Assembly (NCBI RefSeq): GCF_038957035.1 | Contig: NZ_CP152412.1 | Location: 1,484,501-1,548,500 of the forward strand | Reading direction: 5' to 3' | DNA length: 64,000 nucleotides | Source of the DNA: Bradyrhizobium sp. B097 | GTDB taxonomy: Bacteria; Pseudomonadota; Alphaproteobacteria; Rhizobiales; Xanthobacteraceae | Shown: piece after piece, positions 45,619-53,928 of the stretch | How the letters are laid out: every line of letters starts with the position of its first letter | Numbering within the stretch: position 1 is the first letter of the stretch | Made by a program: the position numbers and the translations under genes | Notes under the pieces: generated by a model | What the model saw: the letters and a program-made list of their open reading frames with translations, nothing else | Database searches by the model: none | What the model was told of the DNA's origin: nothing

Positions 45619-46560
45619 CTAGCGCTTCGCCGAGCCTTGACGCGAAGCGATGATGACGCCGGCGAGCACCAGCGCGTAGCCGATCAGATGGTACGGCGCG
45701 AGCGTCTCGCCGAGCAGCAGGATCGCCATCGCCGAGCCGAACACCGGCACCAGATGGAAGAACGGCGCCGCGCGGTTCGGGCCGATCAATGCGACGCCGC
45801 GGTTGAAGAACAGATAGGCGAGCGTGGACGGGAAGATCAGCGTGTAGCCCAGCGTCGCAAAGGTCAGAACGTCGAGCTTCAGCGTCACGCCGTTCAGGAA
45901 TTCCCAGATGGCGACCGGCAACAGCATCAGCGCACCGCAGCAGGTGGTGAACGAGATCAGCGAGAGCTGATGGATTTTCGGCCGCCGCGGGATCAGCGCC
46001 GAATACAGCCCGAACGACACCAGCGAGGCGCCGAACATGATGTCACCGCGGTTGAAGCTGATGCTGGCGAGCGCCGAGAAATCGCCGCGCAGGATGATGG
46101 TCAGCACGCCAGCCAGCGAGATCGCGATGCCGGCAAGCTGCGCCGGCGTCAGCCGGACCCCGAACAGGATCAGCGACCACAGCGCCACGAACAGCGGCCC
46201 CGCCGATTGGATCAGCAGCGCGTTCAACGCCTCGGTATATTGCATCGCCCAGTAGGAGATCGCGTTGTTGAACGCGAAGCCGACCGCGGACAACAGCAGC
46301 ATCAGCGGCAGCGCCTTGCGCAGCTTCGGCCAGTCCTCCTTCAGATGCGGCCAGGCGAACGGCAACAGGATCAGGAACACGCCGAACCAGCGGATCGTGG
46401 TCAGCGTGACCGGCGGCACATGGCTGCCGACATGCCGCGCCAGCACGATATTGGCGGCCCAGAACAGCGACGTCAGGCTGAGCAGCAGATAGGGCTGGTT
46501 GTTGAGCCAGTGCAGCGGCTGATATCGTGGAGTTGTGGCAGGTGCGGGCAAGGCGGTCAT
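45619..46560 (-). CDS. EamA/DMT-family transporter, paralogue 1
   Basis: A 313-residue inner-membrane protein with ten spans in two EamA halves (WLNNQPYLLLSLTSLFWAANIVLARHVG opening, then ISYWAMQYTEALNALLIQSAGPLFVALW, and APFFHLVPVFGSAMAILLLGE). It probably exports amino acids or other metabolites. The start MTALPAPATTP at 46560 is chosen; the longer frame upstream runs through a repeat. A closely similar paralogue is at 51987-52913, so this is a recent or retained duplication. Confidence 0.9.
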   Translation of the reverse strand: MTALPAPATTPRYQPLHWLNNQPYLLLSLTSLFWAANIVLARHVGSHVPPVTLTTIRWFGVFLILLPFAWPHLKEDWPKLRKALPLMLLLSAVGFAFNNAISYWAMQYTEALNALLIQSAGPLFVALWSLILFGVRLTPAQLAGIAISLAGVLTIILRGDFSALASISFNRGDIMFGASLVSFGLYSALIPRRPKIHQLSLISFTTCCGALMLLPVAIWEFLNGVTLKLDVLTFATLGYTLIFPSTLAYLFFNRGVALIGPNRAAPFFHLVPVFGSAMAILLLGETLAPYHLIGYALVLAGVIIASRQGSAKR

Positions 46561-46733
46561 TATCTGGCGGATGTTGTGCCCGAATCCGCCGCCGCCACAA
46601 GACGAAAGAGCGGATTGGAGCCATGCGTGCGGGGCCGCAATCTGACGCGGGAGCCACGCCGCCGCCGAATAACAGAACCCGTCATACTGAGAGACCGTGA
46701 ATACATGCCTCTCGATGACGCAACATACTCGAT

Positions 46734-46872
46734 GTCGTCCCGGCCTAGTGCGCAATTGCGCACGGGAGCCGGGACCCATAACCACCGAAGGTCATTGTTG
46801 CACGACGCTGGGGCCACAGCCTTCTAACAACTCAAATCTGTGGTTATGGGTCCAGGCTTTCGCCGGGACGAC
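46734..46872. repeat. Intergenic palindromic repeat, type C (copy 2)
   Basis: Second copy of the element at 10273-10404: GTCGTCC at the left, GGGACGAC (46865-46872) at the right and inner GGGACCCATAACCAC and TGGTTATGGGTCC. It fills most of the 341-bp gap 46561-46901; no gene is seen in the rest. Confidence 0.78.
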
Positions 46873-46901
46873 ATCGGGGAGAGATTGCGCTGCATCCCCG
46901 C

Positions 46902-47747
46902 CTACTTCTGCGGCCCCGACAGCGAGATGTCGCGCTCGGCGCGAAACACGTTGCCGTAGAGATTGGCGATCCATTGCCGTCCGCTGGAGGTGATGTTGAG
47001 GTGGCGGATCGCCCTCTGCACATGCGGCGCGACGCTGTCCCAGTAGAAGCGCGGATAGAGGTCGACGAGGTCGGCCGGCGAATCGTAGCCGAGCTGGCGG
47101 TTCAGTCCGGCCTCCTCGAATTCGAGGTACAGCGCGTTGGCCTTGCGGATGTAATGGGGGTCGCCGAGCTGGCCGATCAGGTCGGCGGCCCGCAGCAGGA
47201 TGGCCTCCTCGCCGAACTCCTCATCCCCGTCCGGCGCGCTCTGCGGAAAGCGGGTGCCCTCGATGGCGCGCGCGATGCGCTCCTTGTCGAGGAGCGCGAC
47301 GCCCTTGAGCCGCTCCATCACGAAGATCTTCGAACGGTCGACGTGATAGGACATCAGCGCCGCATCCGACGAGCCGCGCGGCAGGATCACCTTGCGGCCG
47401 TCGGCGGCGACCAGGTAGCCGTCCTGGTCGTCGGCATCGAACAGCCCGCGCACATAGCCGATATCATGGGTGAGGCAGGCGACGATGACATGCGCATAAT
47501 CCTCGGCGCTCATGTGCGAGTGCAGCGCGCGGCCGCGCAGGATGGCGTGGCCGGCCAGGGTCACCAGCATGGTGTGCTCGACATTGTGATACAGCGCGTC
47601 GCTGTTGCCGATGCATTCGATGGCGATCCGCGCGATCGAGGGCACCATCTCGACCAGCTGGGTCTGCGAAGAGCCGAACCGGCGCTGCATGTATTCGCCG
47701 AGGAATTTGCCGAGCGCGTCGGCCGCAAGTTCGGGAAGGGTCATCAC
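46902..47747 (-). CDS. HD-domain metal-dependent phosphohydrolase
   Basis: A 281-residue HD-fold protein. His54 and His58 (YHNVEHT) and His94-Asp95 (CLTHDIG) form the metal site; the HD family cleaves phosphoester bonds, often of cyclic nucleotides or (p)ppGpp-like compounds. The actual substrate is not visible. The start is GTG 47747, or ATG three bases downstream; GGAGG lies 9 bases upstream of the GTG. No partner gene near. Confidence 0.87.
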   Translation of the reverse strand: MMTLPELAADALGKFLGEYMQRRFGSSQTQLVEMVPSIARIAIECIGNSDALYHNVEHTMLVTLAGHAILRGRALHSHMSAEDYAHVIVACLTHDIGYVRGLFDADDQDGYLVAADGRKVILPRGSSDAALMSYHVDRSKIFVMERLKGVALLDKERIARAIEGTRFPQSAPDGDEEFGEEAILLRAADLIGQLGDPHYIRKANALYLEFEEAGLNRQLGYDSPADLVDLYPRFYWDSVAPHVQRAIRHLNITSSGRQWIANLYGNVFRAERDISLSGPQK

Positions 47748-47881
47748 GGCATTGACCTCCGAGATCGGGTGACGAGCTTACGGCCTGCCGGCATTTCAGG
47801 GTAGTCCTGCGATGTGACATAATCGTTGCGGCCGGACCGACCCGGCCCCGGGCTGATGTGATTTTGGGCGGGAGCTGGTGG

Positions 47882-48283
47882 ATGGGTGTCGATCTCTTGA
47901 ACGTCAAAGGCTTGAGCGAACTGGATCAAGAGGCTCCGGTCGTGATGGTCAATCTGATGCGATTTCGCCAGCGGTCGCTCGACGGCGACGGCTCGGGCTG
48001 GGATGCCTATCTGCGCTACAGCGCGCTCACCGTCCCCATGATCAAGGCCCGCGGCGGCACGCTGCTCTGGACCGGCAGCGCCGAGACGGTCGCGCTGGGC
48101 GAGCCGGCCGGCCAGCGCTGGGACTACCTCGCGCTGGTCCACTACCCGAGCGTCGCCGCCTTCCTCGACATGATGACCTCGGCCGACTACGAGACCCGCT
48201 GCGACCCGCATCGCCGCAACGGCTGCGAGGAGCACGTCATCATCGCGACGCGCGAGGCCTACAGCAAGTTTAAGGTGGGGTGA
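47882..48283 (+). CDS. DUF1330-like dimeric alpha/beta barrel protein
   Basis: A 133-residue protein of the ferredoxin-like dimeric alpha/beta barrel type (DUF1330). The APVVMVNLMRFRQRSLDGDGSG strand and WDYLALVHYPSVAAFLDMMTSADYETR segment are recognisable. These proteins bind small organic ligands, and the role is unknown. ATG at 47882 has GGGAG shortly upstream. Divergent from the HD-domain gene. Confidence 0.8.
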   Translation: MGVDLLNVKGLSELDQEAPVVMVNLMRFRQRSLDGDGSGWDAYLRYSALTVPMIKARGGTLLWTGSAETVALGEPAGQRWDYLALVHYPSVAAFLDMMTSADYETRCDPHRRNGCEEHVIIATREAYSKFKVG

Positions 48284-48321
48284 GGCGCACGCGCCCTTGG
48301 TGGCCGCACACTCATATCTAT

Positions 48322-48446
48322 CCCCGTCACCTGAGGAGCGCGAAGCGCGTCTCGAAGGGTCGACGGCTCGACTGTGGCCGATTCATCCTTCGAGGCTCGC
48401 CCAGCGGCGCAATTGCGCCGCAAGGCTCGCACCTCAGGATGACGGG
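48322..48446. repeat. Intergenic palindromic repeat, type B (copy 5)
   Basis: From CCCCGTCACCTGAGGAGCG to ACCTCAGGATGACGGG. Its right end overlaps the last codons of the TetR gene (48434-49057), and the repeat supplies the TetR stop codon. Confidence 0.8.
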
Positions 48447-49057
48447 TTTGAGAGTAGGAGCGGCGCCAGCGCCGCGTGGCAGGCCCGCTGCACCACCCGG
48501 CAGACCTCATCCCGCGACCGTCCCCCGCTCAGCGAGGCGAAGGTCGGATAGCTTGTCAGCGCGAAGATCAGGTCGACGGCATCGTTGCGAGCCTGCGGCG
48601 GCGCGCTCTTGCCCGCAATGCGGTCGACCAATGCGGTGATGCCGCGGCGGCGGCGCTCGTTGCGCTCGCGCACGGCTTCGGCGAATTCGGGATCGGTCGC
48701 CATCGCGTCGTGCAGGCGTCCGACCGCGGAATCGCGGCTCCAGAAGCCGCAGAAGATCTCGACCATGCGGTCGAGCGCGGCGCGCGGATCGGCCATCGCC
48801 ATGGCGTCGGCGAGCTGATGCAGCCCGCCATGGCGCGCGATCTCGTCGAACACGGCTTCGAGCAGTCCGCGCCGCGAGCCGAACTGGTTATAGACCGTCA
48901 GCCGCGTCACGCCGGCGGCCTTCGCCACCGTATCCAGCGAGAAGCGCGCAATGCTCTCGCCTTCGCGCAGCGTGCGCGAGGCGGCCTCGATCACGCGCTC
49001 CCGGGTCTCGGCGGCGGCAGCGCTGCGCGCCGGGCTCACATAACTGCGCGGCGGCAT
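48434..49057 (-). CDS. TetR-family transcriptional regulator
   Basis: A 207-residue TetR-type repressor with the N-terminal HTH (AGVTRLTVYNQFGSRRGLLEAVF, residues about 48-70) and a variable C-terminal ligand domain. The last residues (NPSS) and the stop codon are encoded by the type B repeat, so the C-terminus was probably trimmed or extended by its insertion. Divergent from a membrane protein gene with a perfect palindrome between, its likely operator. Confidence 0.9.
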   Translation of the reverse strand: MPPRSYVSPARSAAAAETRERVIEAASRTLREGESIARFSLDTVAKAAGVTRLTVYNQFGSRRGLLEAVFDEIARHGGLHQLADAMAMADPRAALDRMVEIFCGFWSRDSAVGRLHDAMATDPEFAEAVRERNERRRRGITALVDRIAGKSAPPQARNDAVDLIFALTSYPTFASLSGGRSRDEVCRVVQRACHAALAPLLLSNPSS

Positions 49058-49085
49058 CGGCTGGCCTTGCTTTCGTCTGATTGAC

Positions 49086-49100
49086 TATACATTATGTATA
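49086..49100. promoter_or_regulatory. TetR operator palindrome
   Basis: Perfect 15-bp inverted repeat TATACATTATGTATA (arms TATACAT and ATGTATA), between the TetR gene and the membrane gene. A TTGACT -35-like box begins at 49081, so a bound TetR would block transcription. Confidence 0.78.
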
Positions 49101-49131
49101 TCTAATTCTCAATGCCCTTTGGAGCGAGATC

Positions 49132-49536
49132 ATGCAGACCGTCCTCATCATAGCCCTGTCCCTTCACGTCCTGTCATCGGTGTTTTGGGCCGGCTCCAGC
49201 TTCACCTTGGCGCGTACCGGCGGCCTCGGTGGCGAGAAGCTGCTGGTCCCGCAAATCGGCGCGGCGACGGTTGCGATCGTGACCGGCGCTACGCTGTGGC
49301 GCCTGGTCCATGAAGGCTCATTCGCGCTGTCGGAGCAGATCCTGGCGGGCGCCGAGCTCGCCGCGCTGGCCGCCATTGCCGTGCAGATCATCGTCGGCGG
49401 CGGCGCTATCCGGCAGCTGCGCAATGGCGCGGCCGAACCGTCAGCCGCGCGTTCGCGGCTCGCGGTCGCCCAGCGCATCGCGGCCGCGCTGCTCGCGGTC
49501 ACCGCACTCTGCATGGGCGCGGCGCGCTACGCGTGA
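49132..49536 (+). CDS. small membrane protein, probable TetR target
   Basis: A 134-residue protein with four hydrophobic spans (VLIIALSLHVLSSVFWAGSSFTLA, GAATVAIVTGATLWRLV, ILAGAELAALAAIAVQIIVGG and IAAALLAVTALCMGAARYA). GGAGCGAG at 49121 supports the ATG at 49132. No family recognised; it looks like a small integral protein of the DUF2269/heme-interacting kind because of the HVLSSVFWAGS segment, but this is uncertain. Divergent from TetR. Confidence 0.72.
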   Translation: MQTVLIIALSLHVLSSVFWAGSSFTLARTGGLGGEKLLVPQIGAATVAIVTGATLWRLVHEGSFALSEQILAGAELAALAAIAVQIIVGGGAIRQLRNGAAEPSAARSRLAVAQRIAAALLAVTALCMGAARYA

Positions 49537-49546
49537 CCGCTTCTTA

Positions 49547-49695
49547 CCTCTCCCGCTTGCGGGGTCGAGACGAGCGAAGCTCGCTCTTAGGTTGCTGTGC
49601 CCGAAGGGCGCAGCGGGTAGGGGCTGTCGCCACACAACGACTCTGTCGCAAGCAGAGATACCCCCACCCTAACCCTCCCCCGCAAGCGGGAGAGG
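49547..49695. repeat. Intergenic palindromic repeat, type A (copy 3)
   Basis: CCTCTCCCGCTTGCGGGG at the left and CCCCGCAAGCGGGAGAGG at the right. It fills the 190-bp gap between the convergent membrane gene and the second hydroxy-acid dehydrogenase. Confidence 0.8.
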
Positions 49696-49726
49696 GGACC
49701 GTAGTTCCGTTGCGGATGCAATCGTC

Positions 49727-50944
49727 TCAGTATTTCCGCACCAGGTCGGGGGTGATCTCTTTCAGGCTGCGGATGCCGAGCAGCGCGAGATCGCGGTCGA
49801 TCTCGGCGTGCAGCAGCGAGATCGCGCGCGACACGCCGGCCTCGCCGGCGACCACGGCGCCGTAGAGGAACGGGCGGCCGATCCAGACGAAGTCCGCACC
49901 GAGCGCCAGCGCCTTGATCACGTCGGTGCCGCGGCGGATGCCGCCGTCCACCATGACGGTCATGTCGCCCTTCTGCGCCGCGATCTCCGGCAGCGTGCGC
50001 AGGCCGGACACGGTGTAGTCGAGTTGGCGGCCGCCATGGTTGGAGACCATCACGCCGTCGCAGCCGTGCTCGCGCGCCAGCCGCGCATCCTCCGGCGAGA
50101 TCAGCCCCTTGACCACGAGCTTGCCGCGCCAGCGCTTGCGGATCAGCTCGACGTGTTTCCAGGCGAGCTGGTCGCGGCTGCCGATGTTGCGCATCAAATT
50201 CTTGGACAGCACCGGCGGGCCCCGCTTGGCGTCCATGTTCTCGAAATGCGGCATGCCGTGATTGAACACGGTGCGTGCCCAGGTGTTCAGTAGCCAGTCC
50301 GGATGGGTGATGGTGTCCCAGAACACAAGCGGCGTGATCTCGAGCGGCACCTGGAAGCCGTTGCGGATGTTGTTCTCGCGGTTGGGCGGCACCGGTACGT
50401 CGGCGGTGACGACGAAGGTGTCGTAGCCGGCCGCCGCGACGCGATCGACCAGCGGCTCGATGCGCTGGTCGAGCCCGGCGAGATAGGCCTGGTACCAGGC
50501 CTGCTGGTTGGCGGCGCGGACGTCCTCCAGCGTGATCAGCGAGGAGGCCGAGAGGATCATCGGCACATTGGCCGCCGCCGCGGCGCGCGCCAGCACGATG
50601 TCGCCGCGATAGGCGCACAGCGCCGACGAGCCCATCGGCGGAATCCCGAACGGCGAGGCGTAGGTCTTGCCGAATAGCGTCGTGGTCTGGTCGCGGCCGG
50701 AGACGTCCTTCAGCACCCGCGGCACGAAGCCGTATTCGTCGAATGCCCGGCGATTGTCTGACCGCGCTGCGTCGGTCTCGGCGCCGCCGGAGATGTAGCC
50801 GTAGAGGAATTTCGGCAGCAGCCGCCGCGCCTGCGGCTCGAAATCGTCGAGCGTGAGATAGCGGCGCAAATGCCGGGGCACGGCGCTCGCCGCGCGGTTG
50901 ACGGTTGCGGGAGGCGGGGAAGCGGCTGCGGTCCGGTCGTGCAC
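49727..50944 (-). CDS. FMN-dependent alpha-hydroxy-acid dehydrogenase, paralogue 2
   Basis: A 405-residue flavoprotein of the FMN-dependent hydroxy-acid family, with YLTLDDFEPQARRLLPKFLYGYISGGAETD, VVTADVPVPPNRENNIRNGF, the active-site SNHGGRQLDYT, VMVDGGIRRGTDV and GRPFLYG. The N-terminus starts at GTG 50944. It is only distantly similar to the family member at 10427-11563 and could use a different 2-hydroxy acid. No partner gene. Expression signals not seen; a type E repeat is upstream. Confidence 0.9.
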   Translation of the reverse strand: MHDRTAAASPPPATVNRAASAVPRHLRRYLTLDDFEPQARRLLPKFLYGYISGGAETDAARSDNRRAFDEYGFVPRVLKDVSGRDQTTTLFGKTYASPFGIPPMGSSALCAYRGDIVLARAAAAANVPMILSASSLITLEDVRAANQQAWYQAYLAGLDQRIEPLVDRVAAAGYDTFVVTADVPVPPNRENNIRNGFQVPLEITPLVFWDTITHPDWLLNTWARTVFNHGMPHFENMDAKRGPPVLSKNLMRNIGSRDQLAWKHVELIRKRWRGKLVVKGLISPEDARLAREHGCDGVMVSNHGGRQLDYTVSGLRTLPEIAAQKGDMTVMVDGGIRRGTDVIKALALGADFVWIGRPFLYGAVVAGEAGVSRAISLLHAEIDRDLALLGIRSLKEITPDLVRKY

Positions 50945-50990
50945 GTCGAGTGTTTCCGTTGTTCTTGGTTCTTGGTTGGAGCTTCAGGTT

Positions 50991-51040
50991 AGAGCATGAT
51001 CCGGAAAAGTGTGAAGCGGTTTTCCGAAAAGATCATGCTC
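50991..51040. repeat. Intergenic palindromic repeat, type E (copy 1)
   Basis: Palindrome AGAGCATGATCCGGAAAAGT at the left to GATCATGCTC at the right. Second copy at 53129-53204. It lies between the second hydroxy-acid dehydrogenase gene and the MlaD-type gene. Confidence 0.75.
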
Positions 51041-51055
51041 AAAAGAAACGAAGAG

Positions 51056-51098
51056 CTAAAGCGCAATGATGATTCAACCCAATCTCATTGCGCTTTAG
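51056..51098 (-). terminator. Hairpin overlapping the mlaD-type stop
   Basis: Perfect 14-bp stem CTAAAGCGCAATGA (51056-51069) and TCATTGCGCTTTAG (51085-51098). The MlaD-type stop codon lies within the right arm, so it probably ends that transcript. Confidence 0.6.
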
Positions 51099-51904
51099 CG
51101 CCTGCCGCCGCGCCCGACAATTTTTTCGTTGAACTTGTTGACGGACTGGCTGACGTCGCTGAGCGTCCTGCGGGTTTCGGCGATCATGGCGCCGGATTTC
51201 TTGTCAAAACTCTGGATCAGCTCGCGCAACGAGATCACGGTCGGCAACAGCTCGCCGCCATACTTGTCGCTGCCGAAGCTCTTCAGGAACTTGTCGGCGG
51301 ACGTCAACTTGCTGTCGACCGCGTCGACGCCGTCCTCGGCGGCATCGATGAAGCCCGCGATCAGCTCGCCATTGCCGGACAGCGAGTTGGTGAAGTTCTC
51401 GAGCCCGAGCAGCGAGTCCTTGATGTCGGCCTCGTTCTCGGTGATGACGCGGTCGACATTGCGCAGCGCGACCCGCAGTTTCTCCTGAATGCCCATCGTG
51501 CCTTCGGCATCGGCGGTCAGCTCGGGAATGCCGTCGGCGCCGAGCGGCGGCGGCGGAGCATCGTCGGTACCACCGGTGAAGGAGATCGAGGCGATCCCGG
51601 TGAGGCCCTGGAATTCGAGGCCGACCTGGGTGTCCTTCTTGATTGGGGCGTTGCCCTCGATCCGCGTCATCGCCACCACGCGGTGACGGTCGAGCCTGAT
51701 CGAGACCACTTCGCCGATCCGCACGCCGGCGAAGTTGACGCTGCCGCCGCGGCGCAGGCCGGAGGCCGAGCCCTCGAACACGACGCGGAACGGCACCATC
51801 CGCTTGATGCCGGCATAGCGCTGATAGCCCAGCCAGCCGCCGAGCGAGCCGGCGATCAAAGCCAGCGTCAGGGTGCCGATCACGAGATTGCTGGCGCGCG
51901 CCAT
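51095..51904 (-). CDS. MCE/MlaD-family protein
   Basis: A 269-residue protein with an N-terminal membrane anchor (NLVIGTLTLALIAGSLGGWLGY) followed by an MCE domain (GSASGLRRGGSVNFAGVRIGEVVSIRLD and VGLEFQGLTGIASISFTGG), the form of MlaD, which binds phospholipid between inner and outer membranes. MlaE, MlaF and MlaC genes are not in this window, so it is an orphan here. The start is ATG 51904 (MARASNLV). Probably helps keep outer-membrane lipid balance, but partners must lie elsewhere. Confidence 0.85.
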   Translation of the reverse strand: MARASNLVIGTLTLALIAGSLGGWLGYQRYAGIKRMVPFRVVFEGSASGLRRGGSVNFAGVRIGEVVSIRLDRHRVVAMTRIEGNAPIKKDTQVGLEFQGLTGIASISFTGGTDDAPPPPLGADGIPELTADAEGTMGIQEKLRVALRNVDRVITENEADIKDSLLGLENFTNSLSGNGELIAGFIDAAEDGVDAVDSKLTSADKFLKSFGSDKYGGELLPTVISLRELIQSFDKKSGAMIAETRRTLSDVSQSVNKFNEKIVGRGGRR

Positions 51905-51986
51905 GCGTTGGGGACCTGTCCGCGAAGCAGACCTCAAGAGATAGCGGATTTGCCGCCGATAGTCACCGCGCCTCCGGCGGGCAAGA

Positions 51987-52913
51987 TCAGGCCGACTGCC
52001 TCCGCGACGCCGCGAAGACGCCGGCCAGCACCAGCGCGAAGCCGATGAAATGGAAGGCCTGCGGATGCTCGCCGATGAACACGATCGACATGATGGTGCC
52101 GAACACCGGAACCATGTGGAAGAACGGCGCGGCGCGGTTGGCGCCGATCAGCTGCACACCGCGGTTGAAGCACAGATAGGCCACCGTCGAGGGGAATACC
52201 GCGACATAGAACAGCGACAGCAGATTGCTGGTGGTGAGCTGCATCACCGGACGCGTGCCGAGTTCCCAGATCAGGAACGGGATCAGGAACAGCGCGCCGC
52301 AGCCGAAGGTGAAAGCCGCGACCGACAGCCCGTGGATCTTGGGCCGCTTCAGGGTCAGCACCGAGTACAGCGCGAAGATCACCAGCGCGGCGATGAAGAT
52401 CAGGTCGCCCTTGTTGAACTCGATCTTCGACAGCGTCGTGAGATCGCCGTGCAGCAGGATGACCAGCACGCCGGCGAGCGACAGCAACACGCCGCAGAAC
52501 TGCGCCAGCGTTAGCCGCGCGCCGAGCAGGATCAGCGACCACAGCGCGACCATCAGCGGCACGGAGGATTGCAGCAGCAGCGTGTTGAGCGCCTGGGTGT
52601 GCTCGAGCGCCCAGTATTGCAGTGTGTTGAAGGCGCTGATGCCGGTCATCGACAGCAGCATCATGATGCCGAGATTCTTGCGGATCGCAGGCCAGTCGCT
52701 GGCGAGGTGCTTCCAGGCAAACGGCAGGATGATCAGGAACGCCACGAACCAGCGCAGGAACGACAGCGTCACCGGCGGAATATGGCCGGCCGCGAGCCGG
52801 CCGACGATCGCATTGCCGGCCCAGCACATCGCGGTGATGCAGAGCAAGAGATATGGCTGGTTGGCGATCCAGGAGCCGGACGCAGGCGTTGTGGTGGAAT
52901 CGGTGGCAGACAT
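51987..52913 (-). CDS. EamA/DMT-family transporter, paralogue 2
   Basis: A 308-residue ten-span exporter like the one at 45619-46560. It has the same opening ANQPYLLLCITAMCWAGNAIVGRLAAGHIPPVTLSFLRW and the second-half NRAAPFFHMVPVFGTIMSIVFIGEHPQAF, and the shared YWALEHTQALNTLLLQSSVPLMVALWSL. The copies are only 5.4 kb apart and in the same orientation. Substrate unknown. Start MSATDSTT at 52913. Confidence 0.9.
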   Translation of the reverse strand: MSATDSTTTPASGSWIANQPYLLLCITAMCWAGNAIVGRLAAGHIPPVTLSFLRWFVAFLIILPFAWKHLASDWPAIRKNLGIMMLLSMTGISAFNTLQYWALEHTQALNTLLLQSSVPLMVALWSLILLGARLTLAQFCGVLLSLAGVLVILLHGDLTTLSKIEFNKGDLIFIAALVIFALYSVLTLKRPKIHGLSVAAFTFGCGALFLIPFLIWELGTRPVMQLTTSNLLSLFYVAVFPSTVAYLCFNRGVQLIGANRAAPFFHMVPVFGTIMSIVFIGEHPQAFHFIGFALVLAGVFAASRRQSA

Positions 52914-53128
52914 GCGAAGGGCCCGGGTTCACGACGCCGCGGCCCGCCCGCCCGGCCGTCGCCGGGCCGGTATGGATCGCCCCGGCACCCTGTCACAGAC
53001 ACGGATTCCACCGTTCTATCAATGGTGATCGACGCATCGCGACCATGCGCGAAGGCCCCTTACGGAAAGCGCAACGACGCTTTGCCAGGCCGGCCGGCAC
53101 ACGGCGATCCGCCACAAGCCGCTTGTTT

Positions 53129-53204
53129 GAGCATGATCTCCGCGCAAACGCGTTCCGCGTTTGTCGCGAGGGAAAACCGCTTCGCACTTTTCCGGATTAT
53201 GTTC
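53129..53204. repeat. Intergenic palindromic repeat, type E (copy 2)
   Basis: TGAGCATGATC at the left and GATTATGTTCT at the right, with inner AACGCG palindromic parts. It ends exactly at the stop codon of the HTH gene on the minus strand. It lies in the 290-bp gap between EamA paralogue 2 and that gene; no other gene is seen there. Confidence 0.72.
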
Positions 53205-53590
53205 TAGCCGGTCTCCGGCGGCGTGGTCTGGCGCTTGACGATCTGCTCGGCGAGCTCGATCAGGATCCGCTTGGTGTCGGGGTCCTTGACGTCGCGGAAC
53301 ACCCGCAGCATGCGCAGCTCGAGCAAGGATTGCAGCGATTCCGACGCCTGGCCGCCTTGTGTCTGCGCTGTGGTGGCGGGCCGGCGATTGAGGATGTCCG
53401 CGGCGATCCCGAGCATTTCGGCGACGGTCGCCAGGCGGCCGGTATCGACTTTGACGGTGCCGTCCACGCCGTTCTTTTGCAGGGAGGCCCCCGCGCACAG
53501 GATCTCGGCGAGATCTGCCTGCGACAGCCCGATTGCGCGCCAGCGCGCCTGCACCAGTTGATCGATCTGGTCGTCCTGCGATGTGCTCAT
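53204..53590 (-). CDS. HTH-domain protein (XRE/cro-like), adjacent to luxR
   Basis: A 128-residue protein with an N-terminal cro/CI-like helix-turn-helix segment (IGLSQADLAEILCAGASLQKNGVDGTVKVDTGRLATVAEMLGI) that is stretched relative to the usual spacing, so it is a degenerate or special XRE protein. The rest is hydrophilic and charged and ends LIELAEQIVKRQ. It lies 338 bp from the luxR stop on the same strand, so it may be part of the quorum-sensing neighbourhood, but co-transcription is not shown. Confidence 0.7.
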   Translation of the reverse strand: MSTSQDDQIDQLVQARWRAIGLSQADLAEILCAGASLQKNGVDGTVKVDTGRLATVAEMLGIAADILNRRPATTAQTQGGQASESLQSLLELRMLRVFRDVKDPDTKRILIELAEQIVKRQTTPPETG

Positions 53591-53928
53591 GGTGCGCTTG
53601 GGCGACCTCCAGCTACGTCCGTCGACAGCATGTCCGCGACGATGATTGGTAGCAAATGGAACAGCGGTTCGTCGTGACGGGACTTCTACGGATCACCCGG
53701 GTCGACAATCGGTCCCGGCGCACCGGGCAACGTGCAGGACGATCCGTGCTTCACGACAGCTCGGCAGTCGCGCCGGGCGGGCACTGCAATACGCACCCAT
53801 GGTCTGAAATCCCTGTCATCAGGCCGCAGCCTTATTATCAAGATCGTACGCGAATGCAATCTGGGGGTGATCGTTGAAGAAAATCCAACCCGGATGTGTG
53901 ACCTCGCCACAGTTCGCGGCGTTGTCGC
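53591..53928. other. Gene-free stretch between the HTH gene and luxR
   Basis: 338 bp without a convincing gene. A 73-codon open frame on the plus strand has no family features. A lower-GC part at about 53830-53890 could carry the promoter of the HTH gene. No strong hairpin seen. Confidence 0.4.

Noticed and set aside
45610..46827. 405-codon plus-strand frame over the EamA gene
   Set aside because: Antisense, glutamine and arginine-rich, no domain.
53656..53877. 73-codon open frame between the HTH gene and luxR
   Set aside because: No ribosome binding site or conserved features visible.
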